64,000 nt of DNA. It comes from Virgibacillus doumboii. Its GTDB lineage: Bacteria; Bacillota; Bacilli; Bacillales; Amphibacillaceae. Location of the stretch: the NCBI RefSeq assembly GCF_902806455.1, contig NZ_CADCWQ010000001.1:496001-560000 (forward strand). The letters run 5' to 3'. Shown here one piece after another: positions 8,981 through 17,812 of the stretch (position 1 is the stretch's first letter; every line of letters begins with the position of its first letter). Below the pieces are notes generated by a model, which worked only from the letters and a program-made list of their open reading frames with translations, searched no databases and was not told where the DNA came from. The position numbers and the translations under genes were made by a program.

Positions 8981-10515
8981 CTAATAAAAGTACGGGACTG
9001 GTTAATGGAGGAGCATTTTTACTGTTAGGAAATTTGAGTACTACTGCATTAAATTTTTTAGCGTTATTAATTCTTGCAAATATTCTATCCCCAGAAAACT
9101 TTGGCTTATTCACATTACTCACAAGTATTATAATGTTTGGTGCTGTAATTGGACGAGGGGGCATTGAAAACACATTATTATATTTAATTCCCAGAAATAG
9201 TGATGATAAGGTAACAATAAGAATGATTTTACGCACATCATTTTTATGGGTAACAATTCTTTCATTAATTTCCATTACAATAGTTTTATTTATTGATTTA
9301 AATGCAATATTTGGGATAAAAGTTACTCCCTATATAACTGTTATTATGATAATTCTTAGTATAAGCATTTTTTTTGAAGCCATTATGTATCTAACCTTAA
9401 GTGCTAACAGAGCCCTTCTTAATTATAAGCAATCGGTCATACCGTTAGTAACAAACAAAGGAATATATTTCATATTTTTAACTTTCTTGTTTTTATTATG
9501 TTATTTATATAATTTTTCTGGTAATAATTTGCTCCTTATAGCTTCTTTGATATATTTGTGTAGTTTTGTTATAAGCGGGTTGCTTTCATATATGTTGTAT
9601 AGAGGGAGCTTTAGAAAATATAAGTCAATAGACCTTGGTGGCTATAAGAAAAGGTTGTATTTTGATGTAATTAAAAGCGCACCCACTTATATGTCTACAT
9701 CCATAGTTAATAAGTCATTTAATACTGTTTTGTTAATTGTTTTGGGTATTTTGCTTTCAACTGAAAGTGTAGGAATATATAAAATTTCTATGAATTTAGC
9801 TATTTTCACAGCATTTATTTTAACATCGATTACTGGAGTTATAGCTCCCTTATTTAGTAAGTCATATAAAAATAATGACATGGTACAACTTGGTGTACTA
9901 TACCAGAAATCCACGAAATGGATTATATCAATAAGTATGCCTGTTGCTCTCATACTACTGTTAAGCAGTAAGCAATTGCTAAGTTTGTTTGGTGACTATT
10001 ATGAAGATTATCAAAATATATTAATCATATTGTTGATTGGGCAGTTTTTTAATGTAATAGTTGGTTCGGTAGGCTTTCTTTTAATGATGACGGGATATAA
10101 GATAACTAATCTACTAACTAATATTATGACTATTGTATTGAGTATGATTTTAATGTTTATATTGGTACCATACTTTGAATTATCTGGTGCAGCTTTTTCC
10201 GTTAGTTTAGGGATTATAATCATCAATATTTCAAAATTAATTATTGTTAAAAAGAAATTAAACTTGTTCCCATATAATAAAGAATATTGGCGGTTAGTAC
10301 CCTGTACAATTATATCATTAATTTTAGGTTTTATTTATATTAATTTCTTTACTATTAATAATGATATTCTGAATGTTACTTTAGTAAGTATAATTGTAAT
10401 TATATCCTATTTTTGCGCACTATTATTTTTCGGTGGTTTAACCATAGGAGAAAAAAACACAATAAGTGATTATTTAAATGCGTTGAAAAAAACACTATCA
10501 TTTAAAAAACATTGA
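8977..10515 (+). CDS. Wzx-like polysaccharide flippase (MOP/MATE superfamily)
   Basis: 512 aa from GTG at 8977, with the start overlapping the upstream TGA (GTGA). A TTG at 8974 is an alternative, and GGAG lies 13 nt upstream of the GTG. There are about 12-14 membrane spans, with the family pattern NGGAFLLLGNLSTTALNFL at the N-terminus and SPENFGLFTL shortly after. It should move the lipid-linked repeat unit across the membrane for the Wzy-like protein. The translational coupling to the sulfotransferase hints that sulfate may be added before flipping, where cytosolic PAPS is available, but this is inference. Confidence 0.82.
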   Translation: MTNKSTGLVNGGAFLLLGNLSTTALNFLALLILANILSPENFGLFTLLTSIIMFGAVIGRGGIENTLLYLIPRNSDDKVTIRMILRTSFLWVTILSLISITIVLFIDLNAIFGIKVTPYITVIMIILSISIFFEAIMYLTLSANRALLNYKQSVIPLVTNKGIYFIFLTFLFLLCYLYNFSGNNLLLIASLIYLCSFVISGLLSYMLYRGSFRKYKSIDLGGYKKRLYFDVIKSAPTYMSTSIVNKSFNTVLLIVLGILLSTESVGIYKISMNLAIFTAFILTSITGVIAPLFSKSYKNNDMVQLGVLYQKSTKWIISISMPVALILLLSSKQLLSLFGDYYEDYQNILIILLIGQFFNVIVGSVGFLLMMTGYKITNLLTNIMTIVLSMILMFILVPYFELSGAAFSVSLGIIIINISKLIIVKKKLNLFPYNKEYWRLVPCTIISLILGFIYINFFTINNDILNVTLVSIIVIISYFCALLFFGGLTIGEKNTISDYLNALKKTLSFKKH

Positions 10516-10641
10516 TATCTGAGTGTTAAATTCAATGCGTTCTATGATGGATAAATCATCCAATTAAAAGTATATCAGGTAATCTTTATAATATGTCAAA
10601 ATTGTTGATGAATTATTAATTTACAGAAGGGGTTGGGTAAT

Positions 10642-11520
10642 ATGAAAGGAATAATATTAGCGGGGGGTTCCGGCACCAGACTTTATCCGCTAACCATGGT
10701 AACAAGTAAGCAATTACTGCCTGTTTACGACAAACCTATGATATATTATCCTTTATCTTCATTAATGTTGGCAGGGATAAATGAAATACTTATAATTTCT
10801 ACTCCCGATGACACGCCAAGATATAATTCCCTATTAGGAGATGGTGCCCAGTTTGGGGTTAAGATAAACTATAAAATTCAGAAAGAACCAGATGGGTTAG
10901 CACAGGCATTTACGCTAGGTGAAGACTTTATTGGGGAAGATTCAGTTGCGATGATTTTAGGTGATAATATATATTATGGTAGTGGTCTCAGACGAATTTT
11001 ATTAAGGGCTGCACAAAAAGAAAAGGGGGCGACTGTTTTTGGTTACCACGTACCAGATCCTAAAAGGTATGGCGTAGTTGAGTTTGATGATAATGGAAGG
11101 GTTTTAAGTGTCGAGGAAAAGCCTGAGTTACCAAAATCAAATTACGCAGTTACGGGTTTATATTTTTATGATAATCGTGTTGTGGATATTGCCAAAAATG
11201 TTAAACCTTCTGACCGAGGAGAACTTGAAATCACTTCGATTAATGAGGCTTATTTACATTTAGGAGAACTTGAAGTAGAGCTATTAGGCCGGGGATATAC
11301 GTGGCTGGATACTGGGACTCATGAAAGTTTAGTTGCTGCAACCAACTTTGTTCAAACGATTGAAGAACATCAGGGAATTAAAATTTCTGCACCTGAAGAA
11401 ATTGCTTACCTGAATGGTTGGATAACTAAAGATACACTTATTTCATCAGGTGAACAATTTAAGAAAACTGGTTATGGACAATATCTATTAAAAGTAGCAA
11501 ATGGGGAAATCAAGTATTAA
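10642..11520 (+). CDS. rfbA: Glucose-1-phosphate thymidylyltransferase
   Basis: 292 aa from ATG 10642 (AGAAGGGG ends 9 nt upstream; a TTG at 10633 is less likely). It begins [18 protein letters not shown], the nucleotidyltransferase signature with the dTTP-binding G-G-x-G-T-R-L. Later motifs include [21 protein letters not shown] and [15 protein letters not shown]. It converts dTTP and glucose-1-phosphate to dTDP-glucose, the first step of dTDP-L-rhamnose synthesis. It heads the tightly packed rfbA-C-D-B group (gaps of 15, 2 and 0 nt). Confidence 0.95.
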   Translation: MKGIILAGGSGTRLYPLTMVTSKQLLPVYDKPMIYYPLSSLMLAGINEILIISTPDDTPRYNSLLGDGAQFGVKINYKIQKEPDGLAQAFTLGEDFIGEDSVAMILGDNIYYGSGLRRILLRAAQKEKGATVFGYHVPDPKRYGVVEFDDNGRVLSVEEKPELPKSNYAVTGLYFYDNRVVDIAKNVKPSDRGELEITSINEAYLHLGELEVELLGRGYTWLDTGTHESLVAATNFVQTIEEHQGIKISAPEEIAYLNGWITKDTLISSGEQFKKTGYGQYLLKVANGEIKY

Positions 11521-11535
11521 TTAGGGGTGAAAGTT

Positions 11536-12096
11536 ATGAAGGTAAAAGACACTGACTTACCTGAGGTAAAAATTATTGAACCAACTGTTTTTGGTGATCA
11601 TCGTGGGTGGTTTATGGAAACACATAATTACACCAAACTAATCGAAGTTGGGATTGAAATTTCTTTCGTACAGGATAATCACTCGTATTCCCCCTTAAAA
11701 GGTACTCTTCGGGGTTTGCATTATCAATTAAATCCAAAAGCTCAAACCAAATTGGTCCGGTGTACAAAAGGTTCCATTTTTGATGTCGCAGTAGATATAA
11801 GAAAAGGAAGTCCAAACTATGGGAAGTGGATAGGAGTTGAATTGACTGCAGTAAATAAACAGCAACTATTAGTTCCAAGAGGATTCGCTCATGGGTTTGT
11901 AACGTTGACTGAAGATGTAGAGGTTCAATATAAGGTGGATAATGACTATGCCCCTGATTGTGACAAAAGTATCATTTGGAATGACCAAACGATTGCAGTT
12001 AAATGGCCAATTATAACTGAACCAGTTCTGTCAGATAAAGATAATAATGCGACAACATTACAAAAGGCAGAAAATAACTTCACATTTGAGGGATAA
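11536..12096 (+). CDS. rfbC: dTDP-4-dehydrorhamnose 3,5-epimerase
   Basis: 186 aa from ATG 11536, with AGGGGTG six nt upstream; the in-frame GTG at 11527 would fall inside that ribosome binding site. Family landmarks: FGDHRGWFMET near the N-terminus, QDNHSYSPLKGTLRGLHYQ with the catalytic His, and VPRGFAHGFVTL. It is a cupin-fold enzyme that epimerises C3 and C5 of dTDP-4-keto-6-deoxyglucose, the third step of the pathway. It is the second gene of the rhamnose block, 15 nt after rfbA. Confidence 0.95.
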   Translation: MKVKDTDLPEVKIIEPTVFGDHRGWFMETHNYTKLIEVGIEISFVQDNHSYSPLKGTLRGLHYQLNPKAQTKLVRCTKGSIFDVAVDIRKGSPNYGKWIGVELTAVNKQQLLVPRGFAHGFVTLTEDVEVQYKVDNDYAPDCDKSIIWNDQTIAVKWPIITEPVLSDKDNNATTLQKAENNFTFEG

Positions 12097-12098
12097 AT

Positions 12099-12953
12099 AT
12101 GAAAATTCTAGTAACGGGATACACTGGACAACTAGGGTTTGATGTTGTCCAAGAAGGATTGAAACATGGATTGGAAATGCATGGAGTTGGAAAAGAGGAC
12201 TTAGATATTACTAAAAGAAATGATATTGAACAATATGTTTACGATTTAAATCCTGACGCTATTATCCATTGCGCGGCATACACAGCTGTCGATAATGCAG
12301 AAGACGATAAAGAAACCTGTTGGAAAGTAAATGTTGATGGTACAATGAATATTGCAAGAGCTGCCATGGTGGTTAATGCTATCTTTATGTACATCAGTAC
12401 GGATTATGTGTTCGACGGTACAGGTAAATTACCTTTTACAGAAACTGATGAGGCTAATCCTATTGGACAATATGGGATTACAAAGTTTGAAGGTGAGAAA
12501 AAAGTAGAAGAACTTTTAGATGATTATTTTATTGTTAGAATTTCCTGGGTATTTGGTAAAAACGGAAATAATTTTATTCGAACGATGTTACGCTTATCCG
12601 AGACCCATGATGAATTAAATGTTGTCGGTGATCAGTATGGTTCTCCTACATATACATTTGACCTAGCAAAATTATTAGTGCAAATGATCCAAACAGATAG
12701 ATATGGGATTTATCATGCAACGAATGAAGGTTTCTGTAATTGGGCGGAATTTGCCAAAGAGATATTTAAGCAAAGCAAAAAGGATTTGAAAATAAATACA
12801 ATCACAACTGAGCAGTTCCCGACTAAGGCTGAGAGACCAAAAAACTCAAGGATGTCTAAAAAAAAATTAATTGAAAATGGGTTTGAACCATTACCACATT
12901 GGAAACATGCTCTAGGGCATTTTCTGGAAGAATTAATACATGAGGTGAATTAA
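12099..12953 (+). CDS. rfbD: dTDP-4-dehydrorhamnose reductase
   Basis: 284 aa short-chain dehydrogenase. Nucleotide motif GYTGQLG at residues 7-13, then CAAYTAVDNAEDD, STDYVFDG and the catalytic Tyr-x3-Lys as YGITK. The C-terminal region has the usual ERPKNSRMSKKKL segment. It reduces the 4-keto group to give dTDP-L-rhamnose. Only 2 nt separate it from rfbC, and its stop directly abuts the rfbB ATG. Confidence 0.95.
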   Translation: MKILVTGYTGQLGFDVVQEGLKHGLEMHGVGKEDLDITKRNDIEQYVYDLNPDAIIHCAAYTAVDNAEDDKETCWKVNVDGTMNIARAAMVVNAIFMYISTDYVFDGTGKLPFTETDEANPIGQYGITKFEGEKKVEELLDDYFIVRISWVFGKNGNNFIRTMLRLSETHDELNVVGDQYGSPTYTFDLAKLLVQMIQTDRYGIYHATNEGFCNWAEFAKEIFKQSKKDLKINTITTEQFPTKAERPKNSRMSKKKLIENGFEPLPHWKHALGHFLEELIHEVN

Positions 12954-13976
12954 ATGTCAAAGAAAAAAGTATTAGTCACTGGTGGAGCTGGATTTATAGG
13001 AGGAAACTTTGTTCAACATATTGTCTACAAATATCCAGAATATGAAATTTATAATTTGGACGCATTAACTTATGCAGGGGAATTAACTAAGCACCAAGAT
13101 ATTGAAGGAAACAAAAATTATAATTTTATTAAAGTGGATATTACAGATAGAAATACAGTTTTTGATTTGTTTAGTAAGATTAATTTTGATTATGTAGTTC
13201 ACTTTGCTGCGGAAAGTCATGTAGATAGATCTATTACAGATCCTGGCATATTCATAAGGACAAATGTTATTGGTACTCAGGTGCTTTTGGATGCATCAAA
13301 AGAGTTTAATGTGGAAAAATTTGTACATGTGTCAACGGATGAAGTTTATGGAGAACTTAACTTTGATCCATCTACCTTTTTTACTGAAGAGACACCTTTA
13401 CAACCTAATAGTCCTTATAGCGCAAGTAAAGCATCTTCCGATATGCTGGTTAGATCATATAATAAGACATATCAATTGCCAGTAAATATAACCCGATGTT
13501 CAAATAACTATGGTCCGTTTCATTACCCAGAAAAATTAATACCATTAACTATTTCTCGTATTTTAAATGACAGAAAAGTACCTGTTTATGGTGATGGAAA
13601 AAATATTAGAGATTGGTTGCATGTATATGATCACTGTTCAGCTATCGACCTTGTAGTTCATAAAGGGGCTAATGGTGAGATATATAATGTGGGTGGACAT
13701 AACGAAAAAACTAACCTGGAAGTAGTTCAATCTATTATTAAATTGCTAGGTAAATCAAATGAATTAATTGAATTTGTTACAGATAGGAAAGGCCATGATA
13801 AACGTTACGCGATAGATCCTACTAAGTTAGAGAATTTAGGCTGGCAACCGACTTACGATTTTGAAACAGGTATTGCGCAGACTATTCAGTGGTATTTAGA
13901 AAATGTAGAATGGTTGAATGAAAAAATATCCCAGGGCTATCGGAATTACTTTAAAAAACAATATAAATTAGGTTAA
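12954..13976 (+). CDS. rfbB: dTDP-glucose 4,6-dehydratase
   Basis: 340 aa extended SDR. GGAGFIGGNF nucleotide motif at residues ~10-19, HFAAESHVDRS, STDEVYGEL, and the catalytic YSASK. It performs the second step of dTDP-rhamnose synthesis with tightly bound NAD+. It starts immediately after the rfbD stop, with TGAGGTG upstream as ribosome binding site. Gene order A-C-D-B differs from the more common orders ending in B-D. It is the last gene before ~470 nt of non-coding DNA and the insertion-sequence cluster. Confidence 0.95.
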   Translation: MSKKKVLVTGGAGFIGGNFVQHIVYKYPEYEIYNLDALTYAGELTKHQDIEGNKNYNFIKVDITDRNTVFDLFSKINFDYVVHFAAESHVDRSITDPGIFIRTNVIGTQVLLDASKEFNVEKFVHVSTDEVYGELNFDPSTFFTEETPLQPNSPYSASKASSDMLVRSYNKTYQLPVNITRCSNNYGPFHYPEKLIPLTISRILNDRKVPVYGDGKNIRDWLHVYDHCSAIDLVVHKGANGEIYNVGGHNEKTNLEVVQSIIKLLGKSNELIEFVTDRKGHDKRYAIDPTKLENLGWQPTYDFETGIAQTIQWYLENVEWLNEKISQGYRNYFKKQYKLG

Positions 13977-14446
13977 ATATATTTTTTAGAACGCTATTTG
14001 AAAATAGGATTTTATATACCATTTGAAGAAATGATAAATATAGTAAATCAGATTAACTATTAGTTTAGGAAAAATTACATGTGAAACTAACAATGATATG
14101 TAGACATAAATGACAATACCATTAAATAATTCCTTTATTGTTCGTAAAGTAAGATAAAGATAAACTAATAGTTTAATTGATAGGTCTAGCTGATATGATT
14201 AAATTAATTTTCAATTACCACTCGGTTATAAATAATGGTGTTACCTACATGATGAATGGTAATGAAATCAAGATTGTATGATTGCCTATGCATAGTTGAA
14301 GGGATGCGTAGGTCTTTTTATGTTTGTCATTTGTTATAATTAATATTATTAATATTGGAATATGAGTGGGTTAAAAGAGAGGGGAAAAGTTATAACACAC
14401 TAATTAAATCGGGTAGTGTTATTCAGCGGACGGATTAACTTATGAG
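13977..14446. other. Gene-free stretch between the rhamnose genes and the IS cluster
   Basis: AT-rich, with no reading frame I can support on either strand. The only clear element is the terminator at 14284-14319. The last ~100 nt run up to the outer end of the decayed IS21 element. Confidence 0.6.
14284..14319 (+). terminator. Rho-independent terminator
   Basis: CCTATGCAT at 14285-14293 pairs with ATGCGTAGG at 14304-14312 (one G-U pair, 10-nt loop) and is followed by TCTTTTT. It lies 300 nt after rfbB and would end the polysaccharide operon transcript. Confidence 0.75.
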
Positions 14447-14486
14447 TATTGCGGATAGATTGAGCCGGTAATTGCGCGAAAGAGAG

Positions 14487-14510
14487 CCACTAGAACATAG
14501 TTCTAATGGC
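14487..14510. terminator. Stem-loop in the IS21 left end
   Basis: GCCA-c-TAGAAC-ata-GTTCTA-a-TGGC forms a 10-pair stem with one A-C mismatch just inside the terminal repeat, followed by a T-rich run. It may block read-through at the edge of the element. Confidence 0.4.
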
Positions 14511-14515
14511 TGTTT

Positions 14516-14544
14516 ATCTTATCTAAAACTTTTATTCTCTAGTT
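14516..14544. repeat. 29-bp direct repeat, left copy, flanking IS66 copy 1
   Basis: These 29 bases are identical to 17000-17028 on the other side of the IS66 element and directly abut its end GTAAGCG. IS66 elements usually duplicate 8 bp, so the length is unusual. Confidence 0.85.
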
Positions 14545-14597
14545 GTAAGCGACAAATAAACCCCACCTAGTTTTTAGATGGGGGTTTCTAGTATGCT

Positions 14598-16175
14598 TTA
14601 TTTAGATTTATTAGGAACGCGGCATTCTTGAGGGAGGGCTGCTGACCATGGCAGGTATTGAGCCAATTGCTCCTTATCCGTCGTATCCATATTGGGAAGT
14701 TCTTCAAACAAATAGCTGAGGTAGTTGAATGGATTTAATCCATTTTCCTTAGCTGTCTCCACAATACTGTAAATAATCGCACTGGATCTTGCTCCTTTTG
14801 CGGTATTACTGAAAAGCCAATTTTTCCTACCTAGCACAAAAGGCTTGATGGACCGTTCCGCACGGTTATTATCAATTTCCAGACGACCATCCTCTAAAAA
14901 GGCCTCCAAATGTTCCCATTGTTTACGACAATATTTGATTGCTTTGCCTAACGCACTTTTGGGTAGTACACGTGGTGTCTGTTCTTGAAGCCATGCCAAA
15001 AAAGCCTCCATTACAGGTTGGCTGCGTTCCAAACGCTGTTTATAGCGTTCTTTTGGACTTACGTCTTTTAATTTACGTTCAATTTCATAAAGTTGATTAC
15101 AGAAAGCCAAGCCTTCTTTAGCTTTCACAGACGTAGTGGCTGCGGATTCAGGAAGTGCCTGAAGTGCTTCTGTAAATTTACGGCGTGCATGCGCCCAGCA
15201 TCCAACCAAGGTAACATTGGTTAAGCCGTTGTAGCCAGGGTAACCGTCTACATGCAGATATCCCTTGAAACCTTCCAGGAATCGGCGGGGGTGTTTGCCA
15301 GCCCGGGTTTGTTGATAATCATACAAGACGATGGGAACATCGGTATGCCCGGAGCGATACAGCCACATATAGGATTTTGATGTTGCGGGCCGTTCCGGCT
15401 CGGATAAAACTTGTAATGTCGTCTCATCCGCGTGGGCCATGTCCAGTTCCAATAACCGGGCATGCATTTCTTTATAAATCAGCTCAAGCCAAGCATTGGC
15501 GCCGTACGCTATCCAATTAGCCAGAGTCTGACGTGGTATGGATATACCGAAGCGTTCCAAATGTTTCTCTTGCCGATACAGTGGCATCCCTTCCACATAT
15601 TTTTGCGTCATGGTATAAGCCATTGCGGACGGGGAGGCCAAACTACCGGGAAAAACAGGCTCTGGCATTTTCGCTGTCACAATTGGTGTTTCAATTTCAT
15701 AGCGTTCACAGTGGCGACAGCTGTACACGTGGCGCACGTGTTCCACAACTTTCACTTGTGCAGGAATAACCTTTAATTCTTTGCGCACTTCCTTGCTCAT
15801 ATCGTGCAATGCACCGCCGCAACACGAACAGAACTGTTCCTCATCGGATAAACAATATTCAATCGTTTCCGTAGGCAGGTTTTCAAGCTTTTGTTCGCGC
15901 TGTCCACGCTGTTTCTTGCGTTTATATGTAATCGTCTCAACAGTTGGTTCTTCAACTGTTGAATCAGCTGTGGTCTCTGCTTCATTGAAAAGCGAAAGCT
16001 GGTTCGAGTCGGTCTTCTCACTGGAAGATCCGAATCTGCGTTGTTGGCTCAAACGAAATTGTTCTTGGTACCATTTTAATTCCGCCTCCAACGCTTCATT
16101 TTCCATCTCAAGCTTTTCCGTACGCGCTTTAAAATATTCAATTGATTCGTTTGATGTATGCGCTGTATTTTCCAT
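14598..16175 (-). CDS. tnpC: IS66 transposase TnpC (copy 1)
   Basis: 525 aa if translation starts at the ATG at 16175 (MENTAHTSNESIEYF). The frame is open upstream to an ATG at 16304, which would overlap tnpB by 62 nt and give 568 aa; 525 aa is nearer the family length. Order of features: N-terminal leucine-rich coiled coil (residues ~10-45), a zinc-binding CSCCGGAL...CRHCERY region (~residues 100-165), then the DDE catalytic core with HADETT (first Asp), VDGYPGYN (second Asp) and the C-terminal DNNRAERSIKP carrying the Glu. It catalyses cutting and joining of the element ends. Intact. Confidence 0.92.
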   Translation of the reverse strand: MENTAHTSNESIEYFKARTEKLEMENEALEAELKWYQEQFRLSQQRRFGSSSEKTDSNQLSLFNEAETTADSTVEEPTVETITYKRKKQRGQREQKLENLPTETIEYCLSDEEQFCSCCGGALHDMSKEVRKELKVIPAQVKVVEHVRHVYSCRHCERYEIETPIVTAKMPEPVFPGSLASPSAMAYTMTQKYVEGMPLYRQEKHLERFGISIPRQTLANWIAYGANAWLELIYKEMHARLLELDMAHADETTLQVLSEPERPATSKSYMWLYRSGHTDVPIVLYDYQQTRAGKHPRRFLEGFKGYLHVDGYPGYNGLTNVTLVGCWAHARRKFTEALQALPESAATTSVKAKEGLAFCNQLYEIERKLKDVSPKERYKQRLERSQPVMEAFLAWLQEQTPRVLPKSALGKAIKYCRKQWEHLEAFLEDGRLEIDNNRAERSIKPFVLGRKNWLFSNTAKGARSSAIIYSIVETAKENGLNPFNYLSYLFEELPNMDTTDKEQLAQYLPWSAALPQECRVPNKSK

Positions 16176-16242
16176 ACGACAAGTATACGAAAAAGAATCC
16201 GACTTGCCTAGTCGAATTCCCATATTTCCATATTTCAAATTT

Positions 16243-16593
16243 TTATAGAATGGTACGTGCTTTGACTTCCCGGTGTGCCTGCTTTTGTTCAATGGATAAA
16301 CCATCCAGTAGCCAACGAAGTTGGCGCGGGGTAATATTCATTGGCGCCGTCTCCTTTTCGGATGGCCAATGGAACGTGCCTCTTTCCAAACGCCGGTAAT
16401 GCAACCAAAACCCATTATTCTCCCATTGCAGAATCTTTAGCTTATCGCGTTTTCGATTACAAAACACGAACAGGCTGGGGGAAAAGGGGTCAAGGTCAAA
16501 GCATTCTTTTACAATCACTGCCAACCCGTCAATGGATTTACGTAGATCCGTGCTGCCGCGAGCCAGATATACACGATCAAATTGAAAGTTCAT
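16243..16593 (-). CDS. tnpB: IS66 accessory protein TnpB (copy 1)
   Basis: 116 aa, IS66 Orf2 family. Characteristic YLARGSTDLRKSIDGLA at the N-terminus and LFVFCNRKRDKLKILQWE in the middle. It is needed with TnpA and TnpC for IS66 transposition, though its biochemical role is not known. Its ATG overlaps the tnpA stop (ATGA), so the two are translationally coupled. Identical in protein sequence to copy 2. Confidence 0.92.
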   Translation of the reverse strand: MNFQFDRVYLARGSTDLRKSIDGLAVIVKECFDLDPFSPSLFVFCNRKRDKLKILQWENNGFWLHYRRLERGTFHWPSEKETAPMNITPRQLRWLLDGLSIEQKQAHREVKARTIL

Positions 16594-16916
16594 CCGTTTT
16601 GGTTCTGCAAGATATGTATGACATCGGACAATAATTGGACATTTGCTCCCGGCCGCACTTCAACAGAAATGGTATCAACATGAATAAAGATGGGTCCCTG
16701 GTCTTCAGCGTAATCGTCCACTTGAACAGTAAGCCACTGCGTTTCCGTTGTCTCCGTTTCTGGAGAAATGACATCTCTTTCAAACCGTTGAACCCAATAA
16801 TACATTTGGTGGACCTTAATTTCTTGGTCTCGACACCATTCAGCAATGCTTTGCCCGCTTTCTTTCCAGTCGTCATAGCGCGCTTTCCATTCTATTCTTT
16901 TGTCTTTCAGGGTCAT
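16590..16916 (-). CDS. tnpA: IS66 accessory protein TnpA (copy 1)
   Basis: 108 aa. N-terminal helix-turn-helix-like segment with SGQSIAEWCRDQEIKVHQMYYWVQR, typical of IS66 Orf1 proteins. Probably a DNA-binding accessory factor. First gene of the element, with GGGAGG upstream on the minus strand. It shares the reading block with tnpB through a 4-nt overlap. Confidence 0.9.
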   Translation of the reverse strand: MTLKDKRIEWKARYDDWKESGQSIAEWCRDQEIKVHQMYYWVQRFERDVISPETETTETQWLTVQVDDYAEDQGPIFIHVDTISVEVRPGANVQLLSDVIHILQNQNG

Positions 16917-16999
16917 TGCATAACCTCCCGAATTAATTTCTAAGAAGATTATCGCATGGTAACCCTGTGATTAAAACGTGTATTCTATTTGTCGCTTAC

Positions 17000-17028
17000 A
17001 TCTTATCTAAAACTTTTATTCTCTAGTT
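17000..17028. repeat. 29-bp direct repeat, right copy, flanking IS66 copy 1
   Basis: Identical to 14516-14544. The surrounding sequence continues into the decayed istB region. Confidence 0.85.
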
Positions 17029-17198
17029 GACTATCAATAATCTCTATTACTCAACGAACAAGTTCATCATCATTTAAATCCTTTTCCTCGGTCCATATGC
17101 AAGCGGGTAATAGTTTGTCCTCGACCTCAATCATCACCTCATCAGGTAGATACCTATGAAAAAAAACTTAGCTACACGATTTTCAACTTGTATTGGAA

Positions 17199-17787
17199 TC
17201 ATTTAGATCTTCTCAATCCATGACGTTCTCTCATGGAGACTTCTCCATCAACCAGAATCTTATAAGATCATGAACGATTCTATCAAGAATCGCATCAGCT
17301 ACCTGTGCCTGACCTAATTTTGAATGCCATCCTTCTGGTGAGAATTGAGAACAGAAAATAGTAGATGCCCGCTTTAACCTTGCTTCAATGATTTCCAACA
17401 CATGGAGTACATTTTCTTCCGAGAACTCGGTTAATAACCATTCATCTAGTATTAATAAATCAATCTTTCTATCTTTCTGTATTAGCTTACGGAAACTGCT
17501 ATCTGCTTCATACTTTGCTACAGCTAATTCATCAAGTAATTCGGGTAGCCGGATGTATTTTACTTTGTAAAAATGACGACATGCTTGAATCCCGAAGGCG
17601 TTGGAGATCCATGTTTTTCCGTTTCCAAATGCGGTAATATTTCGGTTGCTTCTTCCATTTCTTTTTTTGTGTATTTCGTAGATAAATTTCTTTTTGTACT
17701 AAGGATATTTAATGCTTTTTTCTCCGTATTCATTTCCAAATATAAGAAACAAATTGTGTCATTGATAACCCAATTGTTTCTACCCAT
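17199..17787 (-). pseudogene. istB: Broken IS21 istB ATPase gene
   Basis: Pieces of an IstB-type AAA+ helper ATPase can be read on the minus strand in different frames. An N-terminal piece ends near 17640. Then comes the Walker A region AFGNGKTW with KYIRLPELLDELAVAK, the Walker B LLILDEW, and a QVADAILDRIVHD segment. A second shift near 17235 is needed to reach the canonical ending SMRERHGLRRSK with its stop at 17199. At least two frameshifts make it non-functional. It belongs with the istA relic just upstream. Confidence 0.75.
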
Positions 17788-17812
17788 TTTCGATTATTTT
17801 CTGGATTATGGT

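Larger units (their letters stand above)
14545..16999 (-). mobile_element. IS66-family insertion sequence, copy 1 (2455 bp)
   Basis: Terminal inverted repeats GTAAGCGACAAATA / TATTTGTCGCTTAC. It carries tnpA, tnpB and tnpC on the minus strand. A hairpin (CCCCACCTA / TAGATGGGG, 14561-14584) near the tnpC-side end is followed on the minus strand by a T-run and can act as terminator. It has the same length as copy 2 at 57700-60154 and matched it wherever I compared them. All three genes look intact, so the element may be active. Confidence 0.92.

Noticed and set aside
15462..16248. Plus-strand frames of 100-155 codons opposite the IS66 transposase
   Set aside because: Shadows of tnpC; the same ones appear opposite the other intact copy and have no family features.
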